From contig JAVHJL010000001.1 in assembly GCA_036971715.1 (NCBI GenBank), positions 930,001-994,000 of the forward strand: DNA of 64,000 nt. The letters are read 5' to 3'. Shown here piece after piece: positions 1 to 11,038 of the stretch. Position numbers and translations under genes: made by a program. The number at the start of each line of letters is the position of its first letter. Positions within the stretch are counted from its first letter, which is position 1. A model generated the notes under the pieces. It saw only the letters and a list, made by a program, of their open reading frames with translations. It did not search any database and was not told where the DNA came from. This DNA is from Arthrobotrys musiformis (taxonomy: Eukaryota > Ascomycota > Orbiliomycetes > Orbiliales > Orbiliaceae).

Positions 1-311
1 AGGCTTCAGCCGCACCCCGCCCTCGTCAGGACTCGATTCGATGCTGTCTGTGCACCCATATTCGGTAATGGTAGCAAAAAACACAACAATAGCGGTTGCA
101 GTTTCGAAGCGCGATTGGGTAGGCCAAACTTGGCCTCTGGACATCCGATCCGGATTCTCCCTCTTCTTTTCAGAAAGCTTAAGACTACAATGCCTCGTCG
201 AACTGCCTAATTTCAAGTCAATATATCTCCAAAGCTATACAAAATTTTGTTTGAAATTTTGAAACAAAAAAATAGATATCGATCTGGATCTCTAACTTGC
301 GCCAACTCAAG
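1..311. other. Upstream region of the TcA-like gene; no gene seen
   Basis: No convincing coding sequence. The last 80 bases before the next gene are A/T-rich with an A run near 261-272. This is probably promoter and 5' leader of the large gene that follows. Confidence 0.5.
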
Positions 312-3300
312 ATGGATGGCTCAGGCTTCCTTCGACGGAAAGTCGAGTTAATACAATCCGTTCTGCAAAACAAAGATGCCCCCGCTATCGAAACCTTTGT
401 TACCCATCTAGAAGCCTCCAAGGGCAATATTTCCCTTGCCCTTGATGCTGTCAAAGATGACTCTAAAGTATCTTTGACCCCAGAGAAAAAGGTAGAGCTG
501 ATTGCGGAATTAAAACTTACCGCGGAGCTTGCAGATATTTCCGACAATAATGTCGGATTTGTCGAGGCGGCGCGGAGTCAGCGTGTTACAGACCTGACAC
601 TAAGAGCTTTTGCTACCAATTCAAATCTTCGCGACATTTCTGAAATGTTGATGCCACCCAAACCCGTGTCGAATTTGGTGAAGAGATTGTCGACGTCGGG
701 TGTGGAGGAGCCCCAATCTCCATCAGCGGCATTTAAAGATGCGGCCGTAGAAGTACGCCGCAAGTTATTTTTGCTGGAGCCTACTGGGGTCGTTATGAGA
801 ATGATTAAAGACAACGAGATTGAACTCGAATCTTCAACCAGCGCTCACGTTTTCCATCTGCTCGATGAGCAACCTGAATTTGACCTCCGCAAAACACCTG
901 TCACTAGTTTGATTGCCAAATCTACCTTGTTCAAAAACCTCCCTTCGGAATCCCAAGAAGCTGTTGAGACGAATCTCAAGACTCTTCAAAGAGCCCAATC
1001 TCTTTCACCTGCGCCAGAGACAATCAACCCTCTGATTAAGAATAACCTAACTTCGGCTCTTCATATCTCAAACATGTCGGAACGTGCTTTTGTCCGTCAA
1101 CTGAAGCCAGATATCGGGGATAAGGGACTCTCTACTAGCATTCACCGGCACGCGGTTGAGAGCAGAGTCCGCAACGAAAACTTTTTGGTTTCATCCCTCC
1201 AGGCAGTCCGTGGCAGCGGTCTAAGAGTGATTGATGGAGGGAACAGTAAAGCGAATTTTGAACTACGCAAAGAGTCTTTCAACGCAGCCGCTGACGGGGT
1301 CAAGACGCAAGTTAACCTCGAACAACTTTTCGGCAGCCTGGACTTTTGTGAATGCTCGGATTGCAACTCGGTGTATAGTCCAGCATCTTACTATGTCGAA
1401 CTTCTGGAGTTTCTTAGGCACAACAATCTAAGTGATAAAAACTCTAATACCGGGTCGAGAAGCATCAAGGGCACTCAATTAGAGATGCTTTTAAAGCGGA
1501 GGCCGGATCTCGCTTGCATTGAGCTTACTTGTGAAAACACAAATACCCTTATCCCATATATTGACCTTGCTCTTGAGGTCATGGAGTCTTACATCGTTCA
1601 TGCACCCGTAATAACGGCATATAACGTCCATGGAGAGACTTCCAACGAGCTTCTGTGCTCTCCTCAACATACGAACTTAGACGCGTATCCTATTCTTCGT
1701 TCTTCAGTCTACCCTTTGGATCTTCCCTACCATCTACCAATTGATACTATGCGAGTTTTCCTCCAGTTCCTCAAAACCTCTAGGCAGGAGTTGCTGTGGG
1801 TCTTCCGACCTGCTGCTGCGAACTCAACATCAACAACACCACCGTCTCCGTCCACTATCGCTATAGCTAGGGCTTATGATGCCGAGTTCAATCTCATTAC
1901 TCAAGAGGAATATGTCATTCTGACCAAGGAGGCGTTTTTGCCTAATATCGTCAACGGAGGGGGGTGTCAAGATCCCTCTGACTATGCAAGGAAGATCGGC
2001 CTTCGACAACCATGGGAGTACTTTGGGTATTCTACCAAGGCAGATATGCTTAATGATGAGCCAAAAAAGACCCTTGGATTATCTTGGGTCAAAGCACAAT
2101 TTCTTAAGCGGACTGGGATTTTATATTCTGACTTGGTTGAACTTCTCAAAACACGATACATCAATCCAAACATGCCAACTGGAAAAGCTCTCAGTACAAT
2201 GGAGAGAATCAAATTTAGCTATCGATTCCTACAGTATCTTGTCCTCAATCAGTATCCAGATAAACGAAGGCGGTTTTCACGTTTAATAAAATTCCTGGAG
2301 CTTGCCGATGAGTATTTGCCACTCCCTCAATTGATCGATAGGCAAAAAGAGGTCGATCTGTGTGCAGACCAAAATAGTGTCGGATGCGGGTGTCATGATC
2401 AAAAACCTCAACCACACCATCACTGCTGTTGCGGGAACGATGAGTGGACGAACTGGGTGTGTAAGTGGTTTGAAAGAGCCGGGAAGATAATTGTTCTAGA
2501 GTCTGGAGAAGGTCCCCGAATTCCAATTAAGGGCCGAGTATGGGCAGAGTATCAGTCTCAGTCCGTGGCACTCACTGCCACAACATCAAATGTAGCTTCT
2601 ACTGCAGCTGCCGCCCTCAAGACAAATGAAACATCGGTCCCGAATTCTGTCTTCCTAGGTGACCTGAAAGATGATGGTGCTTTGGTTGATGGTAACGGTA
2701 CGGCAGTTGGCTTTGTCACCTGGCAAGGTAAACTTTTAAATCTCGACGGCAAAGAGATTCGAAACGCCTGGCAGAATCACGCAATCACTGTATATGCAGA
2801 TGACAGTGACATCGGGACCTGGCAGAAGCTCCTAGGATATATCAGCAATGAGGGAGGTTACCTCTATTATCGGTATAGCCCACGGGGATTTCGTCAAATC
2901 GAATGGACATCGGCTCGCGACACGTGCGATATCACAAAAACACGTCTACTCCACCTCAATGGAACTCAACTCAGCCCGGAAGAGTATGAATACATGGCGA
3001 GATTCTTGCGGCTGTGGAAAAAGTTGGGTTGGGCAATGAATGAAGTTGACGAAGCAATTGTCGGTTTGGGAAAGACGGCAAAGCTGAGTCTATCGCCCAA
3101 CGAGACCGAAGCCGATAGCTCAGACTCGGATGATGATTATACTGATTCGGCAGTGTCCAAACCACAATTCGAGATAAATGCCACACTCATCCACCAACTC
3201 GTAGCCGTCAAAAAACTTCTCGACCTTACCGGTTTGTCTCTCGAGGTCGCCCTCACATTCTGGACAGACATTCCAACATATGGTGATAAGTCACTCTATG

Positions 3301-6300
3301 CTCGAACTTTCCTCACACACAATATAGTTCGCATGGACCCTGTCTTCCAACCCGATGCAAATGGCAATCCACTTACTTCTCAACTAAAAATTACTGAACA
3401 TTTACCTGTATTGCAAGCAACCCTGCGCTTAAAGTCTGCTGATATCTCAACTATTCGGCAACTTCGGAACATCCCCGACGTGCTCAGTTTGAGTACACTA
3501 TCTGAGCTTTACCGCTTTTTCGCATTGATAAGATATCTCAACATCAGGGTGGAATTGTTTCCCGATGTTCAAGCTATTCTAGGTGACCCTTTCAAGGATG
3601 CAGATACAACTTTAGCGTTCGTTCAAAAATGGCAGGACATTACCAATAGCAATTTCACATTCCAGCAACTCAATTATTTGATTCGTGGTGTGGATAACAT
3701 TTCCCGTCCAGTTGCACCCACGCCACAGAAGATACTTAAGTTGGCGAAGACTCTCCTCGATAGCCTCGAAGCCATTGGCCTCCAAAACACTGACGTATCG
3801 CAGGAGGATGTCGATAATAAGGTTGTCGTTCTCACAGATCTGATCCCAGCAAAGCTTGCTCTAATATTTGATCCCACACTTTCCGTTAATATCAATAACT
3901 TGATTAACGGTTTGTTCGTCTTCACCACAAATTCTCCTTCTGGTCTGGATATCAAGGTCCCGGACGCACTTTCCGCAAAAGTTAAATATGTCGACCAGAA
4001 AGCATCCAAACCACCTACTGCAAGTCTTGTTGTGACGGGGATTCTGACTGAAGATGAATCAAATTCAATCAAAGCCTTGTCAAGTCATCCGCTATGGTCT
4101 CCCGCCGTTGATAGAATCAAAAAGCAAGGTGCTACATTCTACAACCAGTATCTAGCAACTATATTCCCGACAGATGGAGCTACAACCCTACTAGCAGGAG
4201 ATACCCCAGACACCCCCACAGTGAAGGGACTTTATTTCCTGAAGTATTTTATGCCCTTTTTGCGCGCTAGGTTGGCAACAGCTGCGGTCCAACAAGCAAT
4301 CTCGGACGTATTGGGAACGGAGCCTGTTTTGACATCCTATCTACTCAACATCGTCAAATCAAGCTCTGGTGATTCTGCTCTTTCTGTACTACTTGCTCTA
4401 AAAGACACTCCTCCGGGGATTCCAACATCATGGAAAGGGTACTTGATTCCGCCAACAACTGACAAGTACATAATTGTGGCAACCAGTGACACGAAGCCTC
4501 CTGACTTCGTTCTAAATGGACAGCCCTTCTCTTTCCCTCATCAATCCGAGGACCCTAATAATATTTGGTCCTCTGATGAAATTCCATTTGTTGCCGGTAC
4601 GCTTTATGAACTACAGTTGTCTGGAACTACTCCAGATATTTTATCTTGGAGAACAGCAACTTCACCTCCGACAATAATACCTTCGAGTGCCCTTCTTCCC
4701 GCATTATCATCTACTGCAGTCGCTGATGTTCTCACTGGTTTGACCAAAATCTCTCTTCTCATCCAAGGATTCAACCTTTCTGTTGACGAACTCGCTCATC
4801 TACATGATAACAGCAATGATTTCGCAGCATTAGCAGACAACTCGCCTCTAAATCTCATCAAGATCACACTCGGAACATGGAAGCGACTTTTTTCATATAC
4901 AACGCTAAGGGATTCTCTTCCAAAACAGCAGACTAGGCTCATAGATCTCTTCGCGTGGTCGAAGTTACCGACAAGCACGGCTTCTGGCGTTGTCACAGAG
5001 ATAAGCAATGTTACATTGTGGGATACGGAACAATCCACTGCTATTCTCAGTAGTTACAATGCGCTCGATCCAAAGTACTTCGGTAATGAAATCATGCTAC
5101 TCAAACTACGAGAAGCTCTAGGCGTTGTCAAAAAGACACAAATCAGTGTCCCCCTTCTCTTTGAATGGGCCAAACCTTTGAGCTTATCAGAAAAGTCGTA
5201 CCAGAAACTTGCAGCACAGGCTGAGACCCTGAAGCAAACTCTCAGGGGACGTTATAATGCAGACGATTGGGAGAAGGCTGCGAAGCCTTTATTTGATACT
5301 CTGAGGAAAAACCAACGGGATGCACTTGTGGCTTACTTAGTCGTCGAGCCTTCATTAGTTGAGACTGGATTGGTCAACGATGCTGACGGGCTTTTCGAAT
5401 ACTTCCTCATTGACTGTCAGATGAGCTCTTGTCTCCAAACTAGCCGCATCAAGCAAGCGACCGCCACCATTCAACTTTATGTCCAGCGTTGTCTCCTCGG
5501 GCTTGAAGCAGAAGTTGGTACAACCGATGGCGACCTTATTGACAGGGATAGATGGGAGTGGATGAAAAGATATCGAGTCTGGGAAGCCAATCGCAAGGTC
5601 TATCTGTACCCCGAGAACTGGATCGTCCCTAGTTTGCGAGACGACAAGACACCCTTCTTCTTAGACCTCGAATCCTCGCTTCAGCAAAAGGACACTAACT
5701 TAACGGGCGCCGCAGAAAGTTTGAAAGGATACATTTACAACGTTGCTAGTGTCGCAAATATGAAGGTTTACGGATTGTTCGTAAAGCAATATGGAACGGA
5801 TGAGAATAAAATCCCTATACTCGGGGTCCATATTGTCAGCCGCACTATGAACCCTCCTTTTACGTGGTATAGTAGAGACTATGCCCCCGATGGAACTTGG
5901 TCACCGTGGGTTAAAATGCCAGTTGATATTCCAAATTACGACGTTGACGACAACAATGGTGGAAGCCTTGGCTCCGGATCTTATGTATCCCCATTTCTCT
6001 GGCAAGGTAATCCTGTTATATTTTTCATGCAAATGGTGCTCAAACAAGTTACGGTTGACAATCCTGCCGCCCTATCATCACGCTGGAACGCCGATGGAAA
6101 GTCTCAGAGCCAGAACCGACCGTATTGGCAAATAAATCTCGGTGTCAGCCGTTTTAACAATGGGAAATGGACTCCGAAAGAACTCTCACAGACCCCTATT
6201 GGACATCTTGCCCCAAAATATACAATAAAAGATGGTCCAGACAATCACGATCTAGATACCTATCCCGTACCCAACCAAGCCCGATATCAAATGGTTCCGA

Positions 6301-9300
6301 GAGGAATAGCCAGCAATGGGACGAGCCCCGAACATGTTCAAATCGACATTATTTACACGTCTGACCTTCCCGATCCTGCGAACTCTGAGCAATTTCTCCA
6401 CAATAATACCAACGTAGGACACTTCTTATTTGTCGATGGGGGCATCTCTCATAAGGTCTACTCTGGGGGTGGGCCGTCAGTCGATACGATAACAAACTTC
6501 CAGTACGTCGAATCCTCAAACACGATATACGCCTATCACGCAGACGATTCGTCGCAGGCACCCCCACACTTCAACCAGTCCCCAAGTGTAACATACCCCA
6601 CCGACCCTAAGTTAGCCACAAAGTCCAGCATCCAGATTACCTCGAATAAGCAGTACACATTCAATCACACATTTATTGATCCATTGCTCAAGCGAATCAA
6701 TACTACAAACAATCTGGCGGGGATCTACGACGACTTTTCTACACTTTCTGTGGCTGCTAACGAAAACATCCCTGATGACCCCTTCGGTAGAAGCAAACTT
6801 CGGGACGTTTCTAATAGTTACAATGAGTTGATGAGCCCTTATGGAATATATAACTGGGAGTTCGGACTTCATGCCCCAATGACTTTAATCGACTCGCTGT
6901 TGAATGCCCAACAATTCGATGATGCCTTGAAAGTGTGTCACTTGGTGTTCGACCCAAGTGCTGTCGGTGCCGCTTCAAGTACCGATAACTCTCAATTTTG
7001 GAAGTTTGCTCCGTTCAAGGCCTTGGCTAATGACGATGCTAAAGAGTCTTTGGAGAACATGTTCCTCAAGCTTTCAGAATCCCGACAGTCATCTGATCCT
7101 GACATTACCGCATGGCGAGACAAGCCATTCTCTCCCCATAGCGTGGCACGCACGCGGCCAGTAGCTTATATGAAATGGATTGCAATGAAATATATCGAGG
7201 TATTGATAGCATACGGTGACTACTATTTCCGTCAGAACAGCCTCGAAACAATACCTGATGCGATTCAATGTTACGTTCTGGCTTCTCACGTATATGGCCC
7301 TCAGGGACAAAAGATACCCAAGAGAGGCAAGACCAAACCCCAAACTTACAATTCCTTGCTAAACCGCTGGGACGCCTTCGGTAACGCCATCGTACAATTG
7401 GAAATCGAATTCCCGTTCTCAAACCAAACATCCCAAATCATCGGGTCTAGCAATGGAATCATTGGATTCGCAAACATATTTGGATTTTCGTCGTCCTTAT
7501 ACTTCTGTATTCCAGCAAATCCACAGCTTACGGTGTTGAGGGATACAATAGATGATAGATTGTACAAGATCCGAAATTGCATGGATATCAATGGAGTTCA
7601 TCGACAATTAGCACTTTTCGACGCTCCAATTGATCCCGCCTTGCTTGTTGCTGCTACTGCCCAGGGTTTGAGTCTAGACACCGTTCTCAACGACCTTAGT
7701 GGCCCCATTCCCAATTATAGATTCCCTATCCTTCTTGCGAAAGCTATTGAGCTGTGCGGAGAACTCAAAAGTCTTGGTGCCGGTTTACTTGCGGCTAAAG
7801 AAAAGAAGGATAACGAAGCTATTTCGGTATTGAGAGCATCACACGAAACCATCATCTCAGGGTTCACTCTAGACATGAAAAATAGGGCCCTGGACGAGGC
7901 TAAATCGGCACTCGATCAATTAGTACAGAGCCGCGAGGCGCCAAAATACCGGCTTCAATACTACAAATTCCTTGTCGGGCTGACGGACGGTGCGCCCGAA
8001 GAGCTCGAGTCCTTTGATCCCCTTGAAAATCCGTCTTTGACAGCACCAGTGGCGGATGGACAACTCCTCCTACTTCCAGAAGAGAGTGAGGAGATTAATA
8101 AATCACTTGCCTTTCAAGATTGGACCACTGCTATAGGAGCTGTTGAGACACTCGCCGGAATTCTCCATCTCATACCTGATTTCGACGTCGAGGTCAAGCC
8201 ATTTGGCATTGGGACTGGCATCAAGTGGGGTGGTAGTTTCCTAGGAGGGGCTACGGGGGCTGTTGCGAGAGGTTTGCAAATATATGCAACCATCCTCAAT
8301 AATGCTTCGACGAATGCCGGACGTAAAGCAAACTTCCTGAGGGCTCTCCAGGATAGAATATTTCAGGCGAACAACAGTGGGCACGAGCTAAAAAATATCG
8401 ACAATCAGATTGCAACACAGAGACTTCGGGTTTCTACAGCGGAGCAAGAGATCGTAAATCAGCAGACGACTCTTGATCAAGCCACACAGGTGGAACAATT
8501 CCTTCGCACAAAATATACGAATCAAGAGTTATATGCGTGGATGGAGTCTAGAACTCGATCACTATATAACTCAGCGTATAATCTCACATATGATCTGGCC
8601 AAGAGAGCTGAGAAGTCCTTCCAATTTGAACGTCCACAAATGTCGACTGCTAGTTATATAGAAACGGGGTATTGGTCCAGTGCTAGAGATGGCCTCCTAG
8701 CCGGTGAAGCGCTCTTCCTTGGACTGAAAAAACTAGAAGCGGCCTATCAAGAAAATCTTGGACATGACTTCGAAGTCGTTAAACATATATCAGTTCGGCA
8801 GTGGGCGCCCCTCGCGCTGGTAGAGTTTCGTGAGACGGGAAAGTTCATGCTTCAGCTCCCTGAGATTCTTTTCGATATGGACTGTCCCGGACACTACATG
8901 AGGCGCATTGTCTCTGTTTCAGTTTCTATCCCTTGTATTGTCGGACCATATTCATCAGTCAACTGCACGCTGCGCCTACAACAACATAGTATGCGAGTCA
9001 CCCCGAGATCGTCTTCCAAGAATGACTACCCTCAAGCAGCTGACGGCTCGGATGATCCTCGCTTTCAAGTTCTTAACGTCCCAATATCTGCGGTGGTCCT
9101 TAGTAGCGCACGAGATGACATTGGGCGTCTTGATAGTCCAGGTGACCGTTACAACCCATTTGAAGGCGCCGGTTGCATTAGTACATGGAGTTTTGAGCTT
9201 CCAACGGCCATACATAATTTTGACTATTCAACAATTACTGACGTGGTTATGACAATCCGTTACACATCACTCGACGGAGGTGACAAACTGAAAGAAGTTG

Positions 9301-9791
9301 CTTCGGGCGTCGTGGCGGAATATATCAAAGCTATTCGTGACGCGAGCAGTGCTGACGGGGAAGGTCTCTTTACGTTCTTTGATCTAAAGGCGGAATTTGG
9401 GTCAGAGTGGTATCGCGCAGGGTTCGGGTCCACATTGAATCCTGTGCCGCAGCAGGTTTCCATGAACCTCAATAACCTATCAAATCGATTACCTGTTTAT
9501 GCGGCCTCGACTCCTCCAAACAAGATACTTGCTACTTCGATTACGATTCTCGCCAGGGGCACCTCCGTTAATCCTGCCGATATTCAAATAACACAGAAGC
9601 CGGATCGCCCGGGACAGGATGGACAAACAGCTTCGTTCAAACCGGGTGTGGATGTTGGCGGTTTGGTGGCATGCGTTTCGGCTGACAGCGGCTTGCAGCT
9701 CCCAATGACAAGTTGGATACTTACTGTGAAACAAGGGAGTCTTAATTTGAGTGGGATGTGGATGGTTGTAAGATATTCCTTAGCCAGTTAA
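312..9791 (+). CDS. Giant Tc toxin A-subunit (TcA)-like protein, 3159 aa, intronless
   Basis: Homologue of the A component of bacterial insecticidal Tc complexes, which forms a pentameric receptor-binding and translocation pore. Start: the open frame runs back to a TTG at 297, but the first ATG (312) has A at -3 and G at +4 and is preferred. Regions in order: helical N-terminus; VRP1-type motif near residues 339-367 (DFCECSDCNSVYSPASYY); a Cys/His cluster near 684-717; a PA14-like beta segment near 1373-1460 (WKGYLIPPTTDKY); an ABC-toxin N-terminal/linker region near 1598-1690 (LRGRYNADDW, DALVAYL); a neuraminidase-like region near 1800-2180; a Gly/Ala-rich hydrophobic stretch near 2630-2660 where the pore helices sit in TcA; a coiled coil near 2693-2733; and a C-terminal TcB-binding-type region from about 2743. 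No signal peptide is visible. It is longer than typical bacterial TcA (about 2500 aa). No TcB or TcC lies nearby. Absence of introns over 9.5 kb fits transfer from bacteria, which is inference. Activity is unknown. Confidence 0.9.
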   Translation: MDGSGFLRRKVELIQSVLQNKDAPAIETFVTHLEASKGNISLALDAVKDDSKVSLTPEKKVELIAELKLTAELADISDNNVGFVEAARSQRVTDLTLRAFATNSNLRDISEMLMPPKPVSNLVKRLSTSGVEEPQSPSAAFKDAAVEVRRKLFLLEPTGVVMRMIKDNEIELESSTSAHVFHLLDEQPEFDLRKTPVTSLIAKSTLFKNLPSESQEAVETNLKTLQRAQSLSPAPETINPLIKNNLTSALHISNMSERAFVRQLKPDIGDKGLSTSIHRHAVESRVRNENFLVSSLQAVRGSGLRVIDGGNSKANFELRKESFNAAADGVKTQVNLEQLFGSLDFCECSDCNSVYSPASYYVELLEFLRHNNLSDKNSNTGSRSIKGTQLEMLLKRRPDLACIELTCENTNTLIPYIDLALEVMESYIVHAPVITAYNVHGETSNELLCSPQHTNLDAYPILRSSVYPLDLPYHLPIDTMRVFLQFLKTSRQELLWVFRPAAANSTSTTPPSPSTIAIARAYDAEFNLITQEEYVILTKEAFLPNIVNGGGCQDPSDYARKIGLRQPWEYFGYSTKADMLNDEPKKTLGLSWVKAQFLKRTGILYSDLVELLKTRYINPNMPTGKALSTMERIKFSYRFLQYLVLNQYPDKRRRFSRLIKFLELADEYLPLPQLIDRQKEVDLCADQNSVGCGCHDQKPQPHHHCCCGNDEWTNWVCKWFERAGKIIVLESGEGPRIPIKGRVWAEYQSQSVALTATTSNVASTAAAALKTNETSVPNSVFLGDLKDDGALVDGNGTAVGFVTWQGKLLNLDGKEIRNAWQNHAITVYADDSDIGTWQKLLGYISNEGGYLYYRYSPRGFRQIEWTSARDTCDITKTRLLHLNGTQLSPEEYEYMARFLRLWKKLGWAMNEVDEAIVGLGKTAKLSLSPNETEADSSDSDDDYTDSAVSKPQFEINATLIHQLVAVKKLLDLTGLSLEVALTFWTDIPTYGDKSLYARTFLTHNIVRMDPVFQPDANGNPLTSQLKITEHLPVLQATLRLKSADISTIRQLRNIPDVLSLSTLSELYRFFALIRYLNIRVELFPDVQAILGDPFKDADTTLAFVQKWQDITNSNFTFQQLNYLIRGVDNISRPVAPTPQKILKLAKTLLDSLEAIGLQNTDVSQEDVDNKVVVLTDLIPAKLALIFDPTLSVNINNLINGLFVFTTNSPSGLDIKVPDALSAKVKYVDQKASKPPTASLVVTGILTEDESNSIKALSSHPLWSPAVDRIKKQGATFYNQYLATIFPTDGATTLLAGDTPDTPTVKGLYFLKYFMPFLRARLATAAVQQAISDVLGTEPVLTSYLLNIVKSSSGDSALSVLLALKDTPPGIPTSWKGYLIPPTTDKYIIVATSDTKPPDFVLNGQPFSFPHQSEDPNNIWSSDEIPFVAGTLYELQLSGTTPDILSWRTATSPPTIIPSSALLPALSSTAVADVLTGLTKISLLIQGFNLSVDELAHLHDNSNDFAALADNSPLNLIKITLGTWKRLFSYTTLRDSLPKQQTRLIDLFAWSKLPTSTASGVVTEISNVTLWDTEQSTAILSSYNALDPKYFGNEIMLLKLREALGVVKKTQISVPLLFEWAKPLSLSEKSYQKLAAQAETLKQTLRGRYNADDWEKAAKPLFDTLRKNQRDALVAYLVVEPSLVETGLVNDADGLFEYFLIDCQMSSCLQTSRIKQATATIQLYVQRCLLGLEAEVGTTDGDLIDRDRWEWMKRYRVWEANRKVYLYPENWIVPSLRDDKTPFFLDLESSLQQKDTNLTGAAESLKGYIYNVASVANMKVYGLFVKQYGTDENKIPILGVHIVSRTMNPPFTWYSRDYAPDGTWSPWVKMPVDIPNYDVDDNNGGSLGSGSYVSPFLWQGNPVIFFMQMVLKQVTVDNPAALSSRWNADGKSQSQNRPYWQINLGVSRFNNGKWTPKELSQTPIGHLAPKYTIKDGPDNHDLDTYPVPNQARYQMVPRGIASNGTSPEHVQIDIIYTSDLPDPANSEQFLHNNTNVGHFLFVDGGISHKVYSGGGPSVDTITNFQYVESSNTIYAYHADDSSQAPPHFNQSPSVTYPTDPKLATKSSIQITSNKQYTFNHTFIDPLLKRINTTNNLAGIYDDFSTLSVAANENIPDDPFGRSKLRDVSNSYNELMSPYGIYNWEFGLHAPMTLIDSLLNAQQFDDALKVCHLVFDPSAVGAASSTDNSQFWKFAPFKALANDDAKESLENMFLKLSESRQSSDPDITAWRDKPFSPHSVARTRPVAYMKWIAMKYIEVLIAYGDYYFRQNSLETIPDAIQCYVLASHVYGPQGQKIPKRGKTKPQTYNSLLNRWDAFGNAIVQLEIEFPFSNQTSQIIGSSNGIIGFANIFGFSSSLYFCIPANPQLTVLRDTIDDRLYKIRNCMDINGVHRQLALFDAPIDPALLVAATAQGLSLDTVLNDLSGPIPNYRFPILLAKAIELCGELKSLGAGLLAAKEKKDNEAISVLRASHETIISGFTLDMKNRALDEAKSALDQLVQSREAPKYRLQYYKFLVGLTDGAPEELESFDPLENPSLTAPVADGQLLLLPEESEEINKSLAFQDWTTAIGAVETLAGILHLIPDFDVEVKPFGIGTGIKWGGSFLGGATGAVARGLQIYATILNNASTNAGRKANFLRALQDRIFQANNSGHELKNIDNQIATQRLRVSTAEQEIVNQQTTLDQATQVEQFLRTKYTNQELYAWMESRTRSLYNSAYNLTYDLAKRAEKSFQFERPQMSTASYIETGYWSSARDGLLAGEALFLGLKKLEAAYQENLGHDFEVVKHISVRQWAPLALVEFRETGKFMLQLPEILFDMDCPGHYMRRIVSVSVSIPCIVGPYSSVNCTLRLQQHSMRVTPRSSSKNDYPQAADGSDDPRFQVLNVPISAVVLSSARDDIGRLDSPGDRYNPFEGAGCISTWSFELPTAIHNFDYSTITDVVMTIRYTSLDGGDKLKEVASGVVAEYIKAIRDASSADGEGLFTFFDLKAEFGSEWYRAGFGSTLNPVPQQVSMNLNNLSNRLPVYAASTPPNKILATSITILARGTSVNPADIQITQKPDRPGQDGQTASFKPGVDVGGLVACVSADSGLQLPMTSWILTVKQGSLNLSGMWMVVRYSLAS

Positions 9792-11038
9792 TTTGCAGTT
9801 GAGTTTTTCATATCGGGAACCTACCTGTCTATTTCCAATTATCCTTTATAAATTTACTGGCTTTGTGGTTATCTTTTTTTTTAATTTTTGTATGCAAGCT
9901 CGCAACTGGTTTTAGTACTTCTGGATCTTATCTCTCTTTGCCGAAACATTGTTCATCGATCTCTTGTATTAATCATTAGTATATTCTCCACTTCTCGATG
10001 CATCTCGATTGTGTATTCTATCAAGCAAGCAGTCATTAAATTCGGATATTTCTTCCAGCTCATGCTGCAGCGTGACGCTACTACGAAAGCCAAAAATTCT
10101 CTTAACATATGAGTCCAAGTCTACTAGATAGCTAAATGCACGTTATCAACCGAATCTTTGAAAACTTTTAAGTTTCGAACGGGTCGCGTCGCTACAGAAA
10201 GTATTTGACAGCACGTACAGCTTATACTTGGCACCGAAAACTTTTTTCAGCATCATGTTCACTACTCCAGGTATACCAGCAGCCACATTTAGTAGCGTTT
10301 TTACACCACGTATCGATTCTGTTCATTCTCAATGCAAATTGCCTAGGTACTTCGTACCTAGTATTGTGTAATATTTCGGCTTTGTGTGTTATTTTAATAT
10401 GGGCAACACGGCTTGCCGTTCTCAAGCTTAATGTTGGCGGTAGTCTCGCGTTGATTGATGCTGCGTTATCGTAAATTAAGTTGGTTTCAGCCAGCTAACT
10501 GTACAGCCGATATGGCATATAGGGTAAATTAAACCTCTTTTACGTATAACGCACATCTCTATAGTCTATTCCTACTAAGCCTGAGTTCGAGGGCAGGTTG
10601 ATCATTTTACATCCTGATTTGACATTGGGTCATCCTGATCAATTTCCCTCACCTTTTTTTGTAAAGAAAATCACTTGGTTCCGGGTGGCCAATACCTGCT
10701 GATGGAAGGGCGTCAACCCGTACGGCCTACGTCAAAGTTAAGCTTGTGCAGACACCGTACGGATAGAATAGTCGAGAGAGTCTATCGAGATCTAGATGTC
10801 TCGGATTACCAACCTGGTGTGTTTCGAGGTGTCGGTTGAAAATGTGTTGCCGGCTTGTGTGACCTCAAACCTTTCCTAAAAAAGGATTAAAAAACTCAAA
10901 CCGAGCTTCGCACTCCGAGTTCAACCTTCGCGACAAATCTTCTCAACCTCAAGTCGACTCCTGCCTGCGCGCAATCGCGATCCCCGGACAGCCTTGGCCA
11001 TTTACCCGCCATAAAATCCGGCCCATCCCTTCGTGAAC
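9792..11038. other. Intergenic region, no gene seen
   Basis: Contains a T-rich 3' flank just after the TcA-like gene, and a short perfect hairpin at 10343-10361 (8 bp arms CTAGGTAC/GTACCTAG, loop TTC). The last 150 bases are C/T-rich and are the likely promoter and leader of the protease gene. Open frames here (up to 89 codons) have no recognisable content. Confidence 0.5.

Noticed and set aside
3674..4072. 132-codon minus-strand frame inside the TcA-like gene
   Set aside because: One of many antisense shadows of the long coding frame.
312..9791. Bacterial contamination as explanation for the TcA-like gene
   Set aside because: It lies on the same contig as intron-bearing fungal genes with similar base composition and has no bacterial operon partners or ribosome-binding site; read coverage would still be needed to be certain.
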